Shown here piece after piece: positions 9,965-22,809 of a stretch of DNA of 64,000 nucleotides; positions within the stretch are counted from its first letter, which is position 1, and each line of letters begins with the position of its first letter. Under the pieces are notes generated by a model. It was not told where the DNA came from and did not search any database. It was given only the letters and a program-made list of their open reading frames with translations. The stretch comes from Nomia melanderi. Lineage: Eukaryota > Arthropoda > Insecta > Hymenoptera > Halictidae. The position numbers and the translations under genes are program-made. The stretch is taken from assembly GCF_051020985.1 (NCBI RefSeq), contig NC_135002.1, positions 4,526,001 through 4,590,000 of the forward strand. The letters run 5' to 3'.

Positions 9965-12769
9965 ACATTCATTTTTGTGGTGACGTATCGAACGAATTAA
10001 GTTGTATTCGATCGGACATTGGGAAGATAGCAAAGTAATCGTTACGAAAAATATTGACTTTTTAGTTTCTGCTTTAACCTTTGACCGGAAGTACTCCAAG
10101 TTCACTTACCTTCAAAAAGTAGCGTAGCATAGATGACGGAAAGATTCTTAAAAGTGACCTAGCACAATACTTAACGTGTTGATTGTTATTACAACAATAA
10201 CAGTGGTGAAAATAATAAAGTAATTTTAAAACTGTTTCGACCGCATGGGTGTTTTGTTGAGTGTACTTGGCAGTCAAAGCTCATCAGTCAAGATCATATC
10301 GTCGTATTATTAATCGTCTTACCAACATGAATCATCGAGATAAATCATCTTAAATACTAACACATTCAGTTCAATCAATAAAAATATTTGAATAACCACA
10401 TTTTTCCATAAAGTCTATACAACATAAACATCAAGAAAAAAGTCATTGATTTCTTGACTCAAAGAATAATATCGTCAGCGTGTAACGAACCCTCCACTCA
10501 GAATGTTAAAGAAAAGACAGTATCGTCTCTCTAGAAACTTCCACGAGACCGCCGGCAAGATAAAAGGGACTATAAAGTCACCGTTCAACTTTTCAAATAA
10601 CTACCCTTCATTTTGACAATATGGAGGACCGTGGGCGGACGATTCCCGGTTGATAAATCAGTTTTATCGTTTCGGGATCGGGAAAGGATGAATCCGGAGA
10701 GCGGGCAACACGGAATTGATTCGGGGACGCTATAAAGCGTTTTCGGGGCGACGGAATTCTACGAACGGCTCCGAGAGAAAGCTTGCGTCGGTGAGATACG
10801 CGCGAAAGTTTTTCCCCGGGAATTAACGGGGCCGTTTAACGGACAACGGGAAGGCAGCGCGACAACGGCCGATAGATTAATTGAAAAATCGGTGCCCGCG
10901 CCGGCATCGGTACAGCCGGCCGACCGTAAAATATACATTTTACTGGCGGGTTGATGGGGTGATTCCGCGACACGACCACCGCCCTCCCCCCCCTACGTTC
11001 CCATTGTCCTCGTTAATTTCCAGCCGGGACCTCCTTTTTCTATCACCGTCCATGGTCCCATGCATTCCCGCTTTCGCGACTGCTGAACTCGCGGAGTCGC
11101 TGCCGGTGGACTATAAAATGGCGGAATAATGGTTGTAATTCAATTTCGGATGCCCACCCTATATGGTATTCCAGCGTTCCAATTATTCAACGGTGAATCT
11201 CGGTTCGCATTGAACTTTCGCTTCTTGAAATTATAATTTGGGACACTGAAAAGTTTCGATGATTGTTAAGTAACTGCGTGTGGTTGCGAAAATTCAAGAT
11301 TTTAATCGGTTATCCTTCGAAGTGACGCGTGTAGTGTTAAAGTTTTATATTATGAAGGTAAAACAATGTGGAACAGAATAAGATATTTTGTTGGACGATC
11401 TTTATTGTCTTTATCTTGCTTTGTAGGTTATGAATCGCAAGAATTGTAAGAGCAGAGTATCATGGAGCGTTTAATTTTTCAGAATTTAAACGAATACTTT
11501 GTAATTTTTTGCTTGTTATCGCAATATTCGCTGTTTTGTTGTCGAGAAAATGAATACGGTTTTATTCTGTCGGACGAAATCTGGAAATACAGGGTGCATT
11601 AGCGAAGGGAAGGGATGATCTTTCTTTAAAAGTACTTCATATACCTTACTCCAGAGAGAAATTTCCGAATTTATTTTACGGTTTCTTTCCAGGGGAACAT
11701 TTTCTTCATCCCTCGCGGACAACTTTGCGGAGGACATCTTTTTATCCATTCTGCTGCATCCTCTGTTCATCATCAACAACTTCGCTGATGGAGAGACAGT
11801 GGAGTAAGTGTTTTGTCGCTAAACACTCCGCTGCTTACACTTCTAACTATGAAAAATGAGAGAAATGTACGATCTGATGGAAAGAAACGGTACCTGTTAC
11901 CAAAAGAAGAGTAACGATCATCGGATCGTTTCCCTTGTTTCGAAATTCCTCTCCTTTTTCTGCCTTTTAAGGTAACTCTAAGTGCATCGATTCTTTCCCC
12001 GGAAAGTGGTTCCTCGTTTTTCTTTTATAAAATAGCAGACTTCGTAAAAGTGTTCGATCTTCCCTTCCATCTTCCGGTGATGTATTCAAATATCGTACCT
12101 TCGTTACCTTGTAGAATAATTCACACCTTTCTCTTGCAAATTCTTCGTCCTCTTCGGTTTAGTGATCCTTCGACTCGTCGAAGTAACGACATAATTTTCA
12201 TTCCTCGGCAAATTCCGAACTTCGGATTTTCAATTATTTCATTGCAATACAGATCGACGATAAACTCCGCTGTAACTTGTAATGAGCTTATGTCGGCGAA
12301 TACTTAACTTCAACATGAAGTTCGAAGCTGCAGCATAAAGTACAGCTCCTGCATTCTGACACTGTAGACGCGACATTCGGTAAATTTATAGACACTTCAT
12401 AATAATCTATAAATTAACCTTATTTTAATATAATCACCCCTACAAGGAACATACATTTTCATGTAATCCCTGTTTTTAGTAACCGCGCATAATTCATTTC
12501 ATAATCAGCCTCGAAAGATTCAATTGACATGAACCAATGAACATTTAGACGCTCTAATTTCAATTCAAACTCTTCACCTCGTTCAATTCCATATCCCAAG
12601 TTAAAGAATGAATCCATTAAGACATTAATTGTCGTATTTAACGCAGCCGAGAGCGACCGTAATTTCAGTCAGACCTCCAGTTGAGAACCACTGTCCAGTC
12701 GTATCTTCACGTATTCTATTAAATCTCCTCTCAGTAATTAAAGATCGTCGGGGAATTAAAAACGAATAG
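9965..12769. other. Mostly unique DNA with a CpG island and one weak exon candidate
   Basis: 9,965-10,500 is AT-rich with nothing recognised. 10,520-11,130 is CpG-rich with no gene. On the minus strand 11,784-11,650 could be an exon: a pyrimidine-rich acceptor ending CCATCAG, 135 bp, and a GTAAGG donor. The frame reading MMNRGCSRMDKKMSS stays open across it, but no family was recognised. 11,800-12,770 shows no further feature. Confidence 0.3.
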
Positions 12770-14783
12770 GGGCGGAAAGGGATGAAATCGGGGAATCAAG
12801 GATTTCAGCAGTGAATTCGCAATGATGGAGGATAAAATTCCCGGGAAAATGGCGCGTCCGCTTGCTGTGGCCGCGCAACGCGTTTCGAGTGGCCATCGCG
12901 GCGGTTCCCTGTTGAAACTAAATCCCGTGGACGCCTCAGACCGTCATCACGGAAACCCGACGCCTCGTTCGTCACACCGTTCGATTTTCGTCGCACAGTG
13001 CGGTATTTTCCCGATCTGAGCGGCCGAAATTAAAAACAGGTTTATATCGACTTTTTACAAGGAACTATGAGAATATAATATAACGACATACAATAGTCTG
13101 CAATTATATGGCATATAACGATAAATTTATTAATATAAATTATATATATATTTTTTTATACATCATATATTTCGTGATCTAGTATACAATAATATATAAA
13201 TAATATTAATTTTCTGCAAACTCTCTGCCTGCCTATTTCTGTTGAAAAATTGCCAAAGTTGAAAGTGTCATAAATTTACAAGAAACTAATTTTAAGAGTA
13301 AACCACGCAGTCGAAAACTGCCTGACTTCCGGGATAACTCAACACTTTTCGAGTGCTCCTAGGATAAAAAGATGTCTAGGATATTGTTCCTCACATATTC
13401 AGCTATCTCAAACACCAACAATTGTTCGGTTTACGTAAAATTTTTAAAATGGACTTTTAACCGGCCTGATCGGGCGAACACGCCATTGCGCGTCGGTGGG
13501 CAAACCGTCATCGCTGTGCTGCGCCGGCTCGCGGCAAGCTGTGAGAAAGGCACGTCGAAAATCCAATGGTTGGTTTCGAGTCCGCGATCGAAACGGAATG
13601 CCATTGCCGCGGACAGAGATTAAAGGTAATTGAATATTCTGGCGACCCAGCTGGCAACGGGGTGCGGGAACTGCGAAGAAGCATTAACCGGGCACCGGAA
13701 CCGTTGCTTCTGTGTACGTTTCCTGGCGCTCGGCCATTCCATGCCGCTTTATTTATCGCTCTGTATGATGCACTATTCGCGTGAGTTTTAATTAAAAATC
13801 AGGAATTTGTAGTCTCGTAATGTTGTCCGGAAACTCTCCGCGAACCGAGTCGCAGGTGCCTCGAATCTCTTCATCCCTTGGTTTCACTTTAGAAGCGAAT
13901 TCCCTTCCATACGAGTGATATACGTTCGGTTTCGCCTCTTCCGGAATAGCTCTTAATTTATGATTTAATATCTTCGCGATACCACGGGGTTACGTTCTAA
14001 TCCCTCGATCGGTGAACTAATCTCTCCCATGGTAGAACATAAAAATGATAATCGAAATTTATCGAATATAAGAAAATTATTTCCGTCGATTACAAGTGTC
14101 CACGTCGTGTTTGCTCGTGTTCCACGAAACTCGCGCCAACTGCGAACGCATAAAACGCCGCTGATCCACTTACGGGTAACATTCGCGGTGCACGACACGG
14201 AGAACGGGTTCCAAAATCGGCTCGGATTCGTATATCGAGCCCGTCGCCGCACCGTGTAATTTCTGACTGAACCGAAAGACCTTTTAACCGCGCCGTAACG
14301 GCTCCCGCCGATCCGGCGGAGCGTTTTCGTACAAAGCCGGATCGTAAATCTTCGTGGCACGACTTCAATCACGCCGCGCGAAACGGCGAGGACACGTTCG
14401 CCCCCGCGCCAATCGAATCACGGCATACACGTCCGGTCGCAGGGCTCGTTAAGTCGAGCCACGCCAGACCGTTTTCACCCCTTGTTGGTCACGCAAAATG
14501 GAAAGTCGCGGTCTAACCTTGTTCAACGGCATCGATTTCCAACCAGCCGACACCAACGGTCGCATGCACGTGCATCCTTGACTCTGGCAACCTTTCCGTA
14601 TCCGGGGGGTCAAGGCCGGCAGGTGTTAGATTAATCATTTGGCAGGTTTCCGGCCTCCGGCCTGGGGGTTGGAATGTCCTACACCGTTATGGCGCCTGCA
14701 ATCTGCCCGGCGGATCTCGGGAAATGCTTCTTTGTGCAGTTAATGGGCCACTGTTGATTGTTGTGAGTGGATATATTATGCAG
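12770..14783. other. GC islands around a short AT-only tract; no supported gene
   Basis: 12,780-13,030, 13,450-13,790 and 14,080-14,700 are CpG-rich and open on both strands. 13,060-13,205 is nearly pure A/T with ATATATATATTTTTTTATA near 13,141. No start, splice or polyadenylation arrangement supports a gene. Confidence 0.45.
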
Positions 14784-14903
14784 TCAACACGTTGAATGCC
14801 GTGCGGGTCACCTGTGACCCTCGACTTAATAGAATTACCGTAGTCGATTGAATTAAACGGTGATATCGAAACATTTGTGTATATTAGAAACACTGTTACT
14901 TAA

Positions 14904-15230
14904 CACTGAAATTGACTTTTTCAAATTCCTGTATAGAATCTTTAATGCATCTACCGAGGCTTTAATTGATTTATAATTCAGTTCGAGTATCGCTAAATAA
15001 ATTCCTTTAACACTAGGTTTACGGAACGCAAATTGACGCATATTGGATTTTAGAAATATTATTTTGTAAATGTACCCCAATTATATATACCTACTATCAA
15101 ATCTCCAGTTTCCATGATCTAAATAAACGAGCATCAATTCTTTTAGGAACAATAGAATAAAGTGTACAATAAATGCCCGTAAATCTAGTGTTAATAATTT
15201 CTCAGTGCAATAATCCTAACGCAATTCGAT
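14904..15230 (+). mobile_element. MITE family I fragment (I2), interrupted by N
   Basis: TTAA (14900-14903) then CACTGAAATTGACTTTTTC, TTCCTGTATAGAATC and TTGATTTATAATTCAGTT, as in the other I copies. After N it resumes with TAATTTCTCAG, then loses similarity, so the right boundary (about 15,230) is approximate. Confidence 0.6.
15011..15190 (+). mobile_element. MITE family N, inserted in I2
   Basis: 180 bp flanked by TTAA (15007-15010 and 15191-15194). Terminal inverted repeats are CACTAGGTTTACGG and (right end reversed) CACTAGATTTACGG. Removing N and one TTAA restores CCTTTAATAATTTCTCAG, which I0 (TTTAATAATATCTCAG) and I1 carry uninterrupted. Confidence 0.85.
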
Positions 15231-15294
15231 CGAATTAATATATTTTCTGCGGTTTTGTGCATTTTGACTATGAAATCGTTCGACGCGTTAAGCT

Positions 15295-18200
15295 TTGAGA
15301 TGTATTATAATAGATACCTTTTAATCTGAAACATTGGAAACAATTTGCTAGAAATTGCAAAATTTCCAATCTGCATATACACCGTCGTTATCGATTAATG
15401 AAGTTTATATATCCAGAATGATTAGTTCCAGAATGAAAGTATGTATTAAAGTAACGACACAATCTTCCCCGAGATTCGGTGTTCGCGTTTCATGAATACC
15501 AGAAACGTCTGCATTATTGACAGTACTCGAGATATCCCCATAATTTTCGATCCGATTCGGAAGAAAGAAAATAATTTTTCTTGAAAACCGCCGGAGCGGA
15601 ACGGCAGCCGCAGCCGCCGTGAAATATCTCCAGCTAAAAATTCATGGAAATCGATAAGCAGAGACGACTCCGAATCTCCATAAATCGTATCACGGCGGGG
15701 GTTAAAGTTCGATTTACGTGACCGCGGTACATCGATTCGAACACCGCCGCTCTGTCTATCCCGTCCTCCGTCCCTCCCTTCGCCCTTCCGGGAACCACCG
15801 GGATCCCTATTTTCGACTATCGTCTATCTTTATTATCATCTGTAATGCGATTGTCAGGAATTTTCGCGGCTCGGCCCGGCGAAATCTTTATTGCATCGGC
15901 GGCGTGCAGTCCGCGGCCGGAATATTATTAGCATAAAAATGCGGCCGCCCGGCAAATCGTGATTTCACGCTCGACGCGAAGGTCGGTGCCTAGAGACTTC
16001 GTTTTTTCCATCTTCTCCCCCTTTTCCCTTCTCTTTTTAATTCCGCGTGGTTTCGACTTTCGTCCGTATCGATCTTATTCACCGTTGGATAAGCGTATTA
16101 ATCTTGTTGCTCCTCTCTGTTTCTTTTTTCAATTGTGTCCGTTCTGCCGAGAATACGCCTCGTCATACAGAATTTTATATTTTGTTCGAGATAAGAATGT
16201 TATTTCATAAATTCTTAAGCTTCTGGAACTGGATACTGGAAATGATAGTTTATGCAACTCGGAGGAACGCGTTTTTAAGTCTCTTAAGTGAAGGATATTC
16301 AGTTTCAAGTGATTACAGAGTAGACATATGATGTCAGTAATTATGAAGCAATGAAGCTAGGATTGTCTATATAGACAGTTTTGGTAATTCAAGTATCGAA
16401 TTAAGAAGAAGAGATTCTAGCGTTTACGTCGGAAATTGTGTCAACTTCGAAATCTTCTGATTTCATAGAATGAGAATCCTTCCGTTCCACTATGAATTTT
16501 TTACTGTTTCCCAGTGTCAATTTTATCCGTCCCTTTGATGATCTTCGGAGCGCAGTTTAACGCGCGTAAAAACGGGAGATATTTCGTATAAATTACACGT
16601 GGAAAAACGTTGTATTCCCTCTTTCGTCGCATGAAATGTCGCATCGCGCGGGCCCTGTATTTTTTCAGCCGTTCGCTAAACTCGTGATCGTGTCAATCGA
16701 TAAAGAATATCGACGCGGATGCGCCGCGCTGGGAGCATCCTCATTTGCGTTCCGAAACGTTTGCTGTTTCCCGCGTTAATCCGGCAAGTCCATGAAAAGT
16801 TCGCGCGCGCGTATGTGCGTGCTTTTTATACGCTTCACGCGCAACCTGTTCCACGTCGGGGCCAGGCGGAATGAAATTTCATAGCGAACGAAATTTCGAT
16901 GGGAGCAAAACCTGTCGATGGTAAATAGAACTAAAACCAACGGAGAAAAAAGAATGTCAGTGAGTTAGCCGTGTCAGTGGACGGCGGGCGGCGGCCGGCG
17001 AGGCGTTTTTGTGTATTCATCAGGCATTCCGGCGGGTCGCGTGCCAGAAATATCGAATTCGAGGTAACGCAGTTTCCTTTATTACTCCTTCCGTTCGTTC
17101 GATGAGGGAAAAAAGAGCGAATTTCCTTTGGCCGCCATTTTTTCCCCGTCGAATCGACGGGGTACGAAACGACGCTCGGAACAAGCGGAATCGAAAAATT
17201 CAATCGTCGCGGTTTTATATGGAATATTTTGGTGTCGCCGAAACACGCAATAGGGGCTGCGCCTCCAGTTTATTTCGACACCGGGGCTGTTTGCAGGGTG
17301 GAATTACAGCGGCGCGCGGACACGGCGAAAAATTGCAAATATGATTTCGCGACCGAGTTTCGTTTTGAAATGTTACGGGCTGGAAAGGGACGCGATGACG
17401 CGAAGCGTAAAGAAAGAGGTGGAACGCAATGTGGACAAATTATACGGGGAAATGAAACAGAGGGAGGAGAATGGAGAGACAATGAATTAATAAACCGACG
17501 AAAGACGCGTGTACGTCGGAAAAGTGATAGAAGCAGTTGGTAAGCTGATAGGGGTGGTATGTCGGGCGTCTGAAATTGGACGACAGATCCCAATTTGCAC
17601 GGAAGACGTATAGGATGCTGTTGAAACATATGACGAGGACGTACGTTCAGTGAAATAAGAGAAAAATTGATGAATGCAGGTAGCGAGGTGATGGATGAGA
17701 GGAATAGTTTGAGGAATGATGGATAACAAATGTTCTGGGCTGACTGTGGAGAGTAGAAGGGTCAGGGAAAGAGGTGAGCGAGATGAGTATCGGCATGATG
17801 GATAGAAAATTGAAGACGGAAATAACGAGGGTCATTGTAAACAATAAGTTCGAGCCGGGAAGAGGAGACAAGTATTGACTGCGGAAAAGTACGGCCGGAA
17901 ATGAGATTGAGGAGGGACGACGGCCCGGAGGCAGAAGTAAGGCGAAAGTATCATTAGCGACGTCTTAAAGGAGTCCCGCTAGTATTCAAAACGACAGGAA
18001 CGGAGGCCGCAAAGAGTATGAATCGCGTAATATATAATTTAATAAGAAGGTTGTGGAGTACCGTAATTAGGACGGCGCGAAGTGTCGCGGAGTTCTTTCC
18101 GCGATCGTCGACGTTAAGCGGATTTTTGCGTGTTGCGCGGTCCAGATTTAAGAATGGGTGACCGCTTATAAAAAGAATTTTCATTTCTGTGAATCTTTCC

Positions 18201-18899
18201 GTCGTCTACTTTACTTAAGCCGCATGGGATTCGGGGGGATATTGTATGGCAGGAGGAAGGAGGAAGCTTCTGGTGCTGATTTTTCTTCGAGATCTCTTTT
18301 CAGACAAAGAAGATATTGCGTGAGTTCTGTTTCTACGATGTATGTGTACATCTGTTCAGATTATGAAAAGCTGAAGAAAAATTGGATCTAGCAAAATATT
18401 GTAATCAAGAAAGCAGTAAGTTAATGAAATCCCTTTAGATGTTCGATTGAAAGTGTGTTAATGGGAAGAGTCCAATGAGAAGAAATCCCTTTGGAAACTA
18501 AAAAACCCTATTCCTCTTCTGAAAGGACTTTGAAACTATGGATGTCGGACTACAATTTCAGAAAATCAGAGAAAATGGTAGCTAACTTAATGGTGTTTTA
18601 TATAAATATCAAAGCTTCGCAAGTTCTAAATGGTTGGTCTGGGATTTAAAGCTCAGGTTTATACAGTAATAAAATACGCCGTCACGTTTGTACCAGCTTT
18701 AATATTGATCCACCTCATCATCATTTGACATCAGGTTAATGACATCGTTAAAGACACCCTCATCAAGTTAGGGGGTTAAAGTTTCCCTTAACTGACACAA
18801 AGTGTATCCATGTGGGGCGTGTCGGAAGGCGAGGCGTAGAGAGAGAAACTGATGATGACGGTGGTTCAGCATCATTAGTGTGTCTCCGAAGGTGTCAAC
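15295..18899. other. Unique DNA, alternating AT-rich and GC-rich; no supported gene
   Basis: 15,540-15,960 and 16,550-17,540 are CpG-rich with overlapping chance ORFs on both strands. 17,350-17,950 is purine-rich on the + strand (GAGGGAGGAGAATGGAGAGA near 17,461). 18,400-18,800 is AT-rich with no repeat partner seen. Confidence 0.4.
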
Positions 18900-20038
18900 A
18901 AAGTTGAAGGAATAGTTTCAAAAAAGAAGGGGGAGGACAGGAAAGTCATAAGAGAGGAGAAACGACATAGAAGCCAAGACAATATTCCCCCAGAAAAAGA
19001 GAAGCACATTTCTTTCTCCGGTAAGAGCACGCGGTACGTGGGTCGAGACGACGAAAGGTGTTGTTAACATCTTGGGAAAAAGACAGAGAGAAAGGGACAC
19101 GTGGAAAAAGACTGAAGAAATTCAAGCAAGAAAAAGCACACGCTCGAAGGGCGGAACAAAAGTAGCACACAGGATGTTATTAAAAAAACAGAGAAAGACA
19201 GTTCAGGTTTCTAAGAACATTACGAAACGCCATGGAAATCCGCGTACGAAGAACACCAAGCAAAAGGAACAGCAGCCGATAAAGAAAGGACCAAAAAAAA
19301 GGGCCTCTCCTAGTAACGAAACAAGAAGCGCGGTGCCTGTATCAAAACGATGTTTTCCCCGAATACCGCAGGAGCAGAGCGGGTGCAATGCAAGCGGGGA
19401 ATGAAGAATCTCCGAAGGCAAAGAAAATGAAAACAAATGCTCGCAGTCGAGGCGAGAGAACCACATACACGGCAAGAGTGATAGGAGCCCGAGGAGAACG
19501 TGGAAAACGGCCATGGAATAGCCCGGCTGGAGGTGGGGGAGGGAAGAAAACGCGTGTTCGAAAACACGGACACCTATCCTGATCAAGAAAGATCGAGAAA
19601 GCAAAAGGGGGGATGCAGTGGCCGCGGCACCCGAAGGGGGGCGAGGGGGAGAGCGAGCAGCGAACGGAACAGAAACTATTTTAACGAAACTGGAGAAAGA
19701 GAGAAAGCAGAGCCAGAGGGGGCGGGTGGTGTAGCGAGAAGAGACGCTGCGTGGAAATCCGAAAAGAGGGAGGAAGAGAGGGAAACACCAGGAGCAAGGG
19801 TGGGTACAAGAAACAGAGACGGGAACAGCCGCGAGAGGAGCGCGGAACAGAGAGAGGATCCAGTCGCGAGGAGAGAAAGGGAAACAGAATGCGAATGGAT
19901 CGCGTCGGAGTGCGAGAGGCGGATGGGGGTTCGCGAAGGGAGAGAAAGAGAGACATCGAGCAGAGAGCGAGAGAGACGGGGCGAGCGAGAAGCGGAGGCA
20001 GGAGGGAGTAGCAGGAGACCCGAGGCTGCGGCGTAGCC
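18900..20038 (+). other. Strongly purine-rich tract upstream of the candidate promoter
   Basis: The + strand is dominated by GA, GAA and GAGA runs, densest at 19,200-20,030. The complementary pyrimidine strand therefore has almost no stop codons, which explains a 340-codon minus-strand frame (19,203-20,225) whose translation is Ser/Leu/Pro/Phe low complexity. The + strand is also open (178 codons at 19,500-20,036). GAGA-rich DNA next to promoters is typical of GAGA-factor-bound sites in insects; that role here is inference. Confidence 0.6.
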
Positions 20039-20044
20039 TCAGTG
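20039..20044 (+). promoter_or_regulatory. Candidate initiator (TCAGTG)
   Basis: TCAGTG matches the arthropod initiator, with A at 20,041 as +1. No TATA box lies at -30, so it would be a TATA-less promoter. The purine-rich GAGA tract ends right at it and composition changes to pyrimidine-rich downstream. TCAGT occurs often by chance; the context is what supports this one. Confidence 0.35.
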
Positions 20045-20763
20045 CCGGCGCAGTGGCCGGGCCATCGTGTCCTGTGCCTAGGTTTCCGTGTTCTCTTTCC
20101 TCTGATCCTGGCTCGACAGTCGTCGACGATCCTCCAGAGAGATCGTCCCTCTTTACTTTCGACCGTGTCGTTACTCTCCCCTGCCTCATCGACTGGGCCA
20201 GCTTCTCTTCTCTCCGCCTGTGCACTCTCTCTAACGCGCGACCCTTTCGACTTCCTCAAGGATCATCGTCGGAGTGCAGCAGCAGAGGGAGGGAGAGAGA
20301 CAGGGAGAGAGAGGGAGAGAGGGAGAAACAGACAGAGGGACAGAGAGAGAGAACGATAGAAAGTGACAAGGTAGCTAGGATGAGAAGAACCGTGACGCGA
20401 CGTGACACACGGTGAGGGAGAGGAGGTCCTGTCGCGAAAGGACCTCCCGCCGCTGGTGACTGGAGCTATCTACGGTTTCGTGGCTCCGACGTTTTCCTGG
20501 GGACGGTGCGAGGGATTCTCGAGAACGGTGACAGGGGAACCCGGTGGCCTTTAAACGCAGTGGTGAGCGGAACCTCGGCGGCTGGTCGGGCAAGCGGACA
20601 GGACGAGGAAACGGGAAAGGACACCCTGCCGGGCAGCAGCAGGGAGGATCACAGGGCGAAGAGGTGGGAGCCATGCCGCCCGGGCGAGCTTCCCTCGAGG
20701 TAGCCAGGATCGTCCGGCATCCCCGTTCTTCCGGTGTGCTGCGTACGGATCGCCTCGTCTGAG
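20041..20763 (+). other. Candidate non-coding first exon (5' UTR) with strong splice donor
   Basis: A 723-bp GC-rich stretch from the TCAGTG initiator to an excellent splice donor, GAG|GTAAGG, after 20,763. An earlier alternative donor, ACG|GTGAGG, lies after 20,411. Several short upstream ORFs are present, the last starting ATGCCGCCCGGG at 20,674 and stopping just before the donor. This arrangement suits a long 5' UTR exon of a gene whose coding exons lie outside or in an unrecognised place. No acceptor or coding exon could be assigned. Confidence 0.35.
20283..20356 (+). repeat. GA-rich simple repeat (GAGA sites)
   Basis: Imperfect (GA)n with GGGAGAGA variants, about 75 bp, inside the candidate first exon. 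GAGA repeats within about 300 bp downstream of an initiator can bind GAGA factor in insects. Confidence 0.7.
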
Positions 20764-22601
20764 GTAAGGACACACATCCTCGTTATCTCTTATCTGTTCC
20801 GCTGTCTCCCGGAAGCTCGACGGGTTTCCAGAGAGAGCCTGTAGGAGACGACGATGTCGAGAGATCGCTCGATGAGCGTGGATCTTAGTAACAGTCCTCG
20901 TTTCAAGATGATAATTCGCCATTCGGCGAGGTTAGGTGCAGTCGATCGAAGCTACAAAGAAAACAGCGAGAGACCTTTCTCGTCCTTGTACGGCAGACGT
21001 CAAGTCGTCTTTGAACGATACGTGCTCGAGGATCCTGGGCTTCCCGTGCCTGCGGGTGTCGCTGTTCGGACTCGGCTCTTCTGGAACGTGCCTCTCGGTG
21101 TCTGGAGGAGGACAGAGGGAGGGAGGGTTGAGAGTTCCGACAGTGTAGATCCTGGCTTCGTGATCCGGTTAACGTTAGCGAGGCTCAAAGCGCGCTACTC
21201 CGCGCGTCCTCGGTTATAGTTCCTGGGAGGATGGATTTCCGAGGGCCGGGGACTCGCGCCGGCTGGAAGCCTCCCGACTCGCGTCGTTAATGATTCATCG
21301 GGGAACGCTGTGCGCGTTGAAATTCTGTTTCGCCCGGGTACCGATGGACGCTGCTCCGACGCTCGGCTCGGGGTGTCTCCGGGCCCGCTGCTCGGGACGC
21401 CGGCGAAATTGTTCGTTAAATTATTGGAGGCGTGTTCCGGCGGCGGACAATGCCGGCGTAGGGTCAAAGTTCGACCCCGACAGCCTCTGTTGACATCCGC
21501 GACGCACGGAGAGGCTTCCGGCGACGTCGGCCAGCGGCGACGGGCACCTGTTCCAGAAACGGAAGCTTCGACGACGTTCCGTACGTGACGCGTAAACAGA
21601 AACTCGGTGCGCTCCGTTTTCGGCTGGATATTTGTTTTGGGGGACGATCGAACGGGGCTCCTTTCCGCGTCCCCGGCTGCCGCGCGCCGTCCCCCGAGCG
21701 ACTCGGACGTATCAAACTTGCGGATCTCCGCCGAACTGTGCCGAACCAGTAAATCGTAACGGAGTAACTCCGGTCTTTCTGGCTTCCGAATGATTCACGT
21801 CCGAAGCGAAATTCGAGGCACGGATTTACGGAGCGTCGGCTGGATCAGACGTTGAGCCGAGTTTCAGGCGAGAACGCCTGAACCGGGGACGCGTGAAATT
21901 TCGGTGGACGTTTCTGAAATGTCATTTGATTAGCGAACACGCCCCGAGAGGTTTCAGTTGTTCATCGAGTCGTTTCTTCGGGAACGGTTCTGTATTTGGC
22001 CGAGTGATCTGATTTAACGAATCGCTGCCAGTTGTTCTGGTGGCTTCGTTCGTGCGGAACAGAATGGTTTCGAAATTCTTTGGTGGCGAACGGCGAAGAG
22101 AGGATTCCCCTCGGCTGTAGCGAAACACCGCAAACGCGGCGATTCAAGAAAATGAAATCCCCGACTCGACTGCCGATGACCCCTAGTTGGCTGACTATAA
22201 TAGCCAAGGATGTCAGGGTGACAAATAATTCCGAAGCACTCCGCAGCTGAAATTAACTCCGAGGTCAGTTTCTAGCGAACGTCCGCGCGTTCAACATCGT
22301 CGAATAATTGTCACGACACAGTGCTCACATTCTCTGAATACTGGGATCCCATTTCCAGTCGAATTCTCGCTTCCTGCCTCACGGTAGTATCGTCATTACT
22401 TTACAGCTCGATGTGTCTTGCGAAGACCTCAATCTCTGCGCTTCTTTTATTCCACCGCTTCGCTCTGCTCTTACACTCTCACGCGGAAATACGCGAAAAT
22501 CGAATGACCTTCCACTAAACCGTTCACCGAACTATCAAGCGAACTAAAGATAAAGTAGGCTGCGTTGAAACTTTGCTTAATAGTTCAGTGAATTCATCGT
22601 G
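20764..22601. other. GC-rich stretch after the candidate donor; no supported gene
   Basis: 20,764-22,100 is CpG-rich. A 121-codon + ORF (20,854-21,219, starting MSRDRSMSVDLSNSPRFK) has plausible codon choice but no recognised domain, no clear splice site and open frames opposite it at 20,551-20,922 and 21,000-21,188. If the first donor is unused it could be translated from the same transcript; this is speculation. Confidence 0.35.
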
Positions 22602-22605
22602 TTAA

Positions 22606-22805
22606 CACTTTGCGGACGAAGGTTCTTAGGAACGTACAAAACCTTCAACGGACGAAACTAAATGATCAGTCGCTTAATCAGTAGAAACAAAGGAAACACG
22701 CGCAGATCTCCGGATATTCGAGTAATTAACTCACTCGTCCACGACTTAGTCCTCCAAATATGAACATTCCATCTCGCCGAAATGTCGAAAATCGTCCGCG
22801 AAGGG
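22606..22805 (-). mobile_element. MITE family C, copy C1 (complete)
   Basis: TTAA at 22602-22605 and 22806-22809. Ends CACTTTGCGGACGAAGG and TCGTCCGCGAAGGG; the interior includes CCACGACTTAGTCCTCC and CATCTCGCCGAAATGTCG, shared (reverse) with C2. About 200 bp, non-coding. Confidence 0.85.
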
Positions 22806-22809
22806 TTAA

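Larger units (their letters stand above)
14788..15287 (+). mobile_element. MITE family J, copy J2, carrying nested I2 and N
   Basis: Left boundary TCAA (14784-14787, decayed TTAA) then CACGTTGAATGCCGTG, with subterminal GTCACCTGTGAC. Right end ATCGTTCGACGCG then TTAA (15288-15291). The left part aligns with J1 through AATCGAATTA-like sequence and the right part through ATTTTCTGC. Between them sit I-family sequence from 14,904 and, inside that, element N. It reads as a three-level nest, although the I2 right end is missing. Confidence 0.65.

Noticed and set aside
19203..20225. 340-codon minus-strand ORF, the longest in the window
   Set aside because: It lies opposite a purine-rich tract; the pyrimidine strand lacks stops by composition and the product is Ser/Leu/Pro/Phe low complexity with other frames open too.
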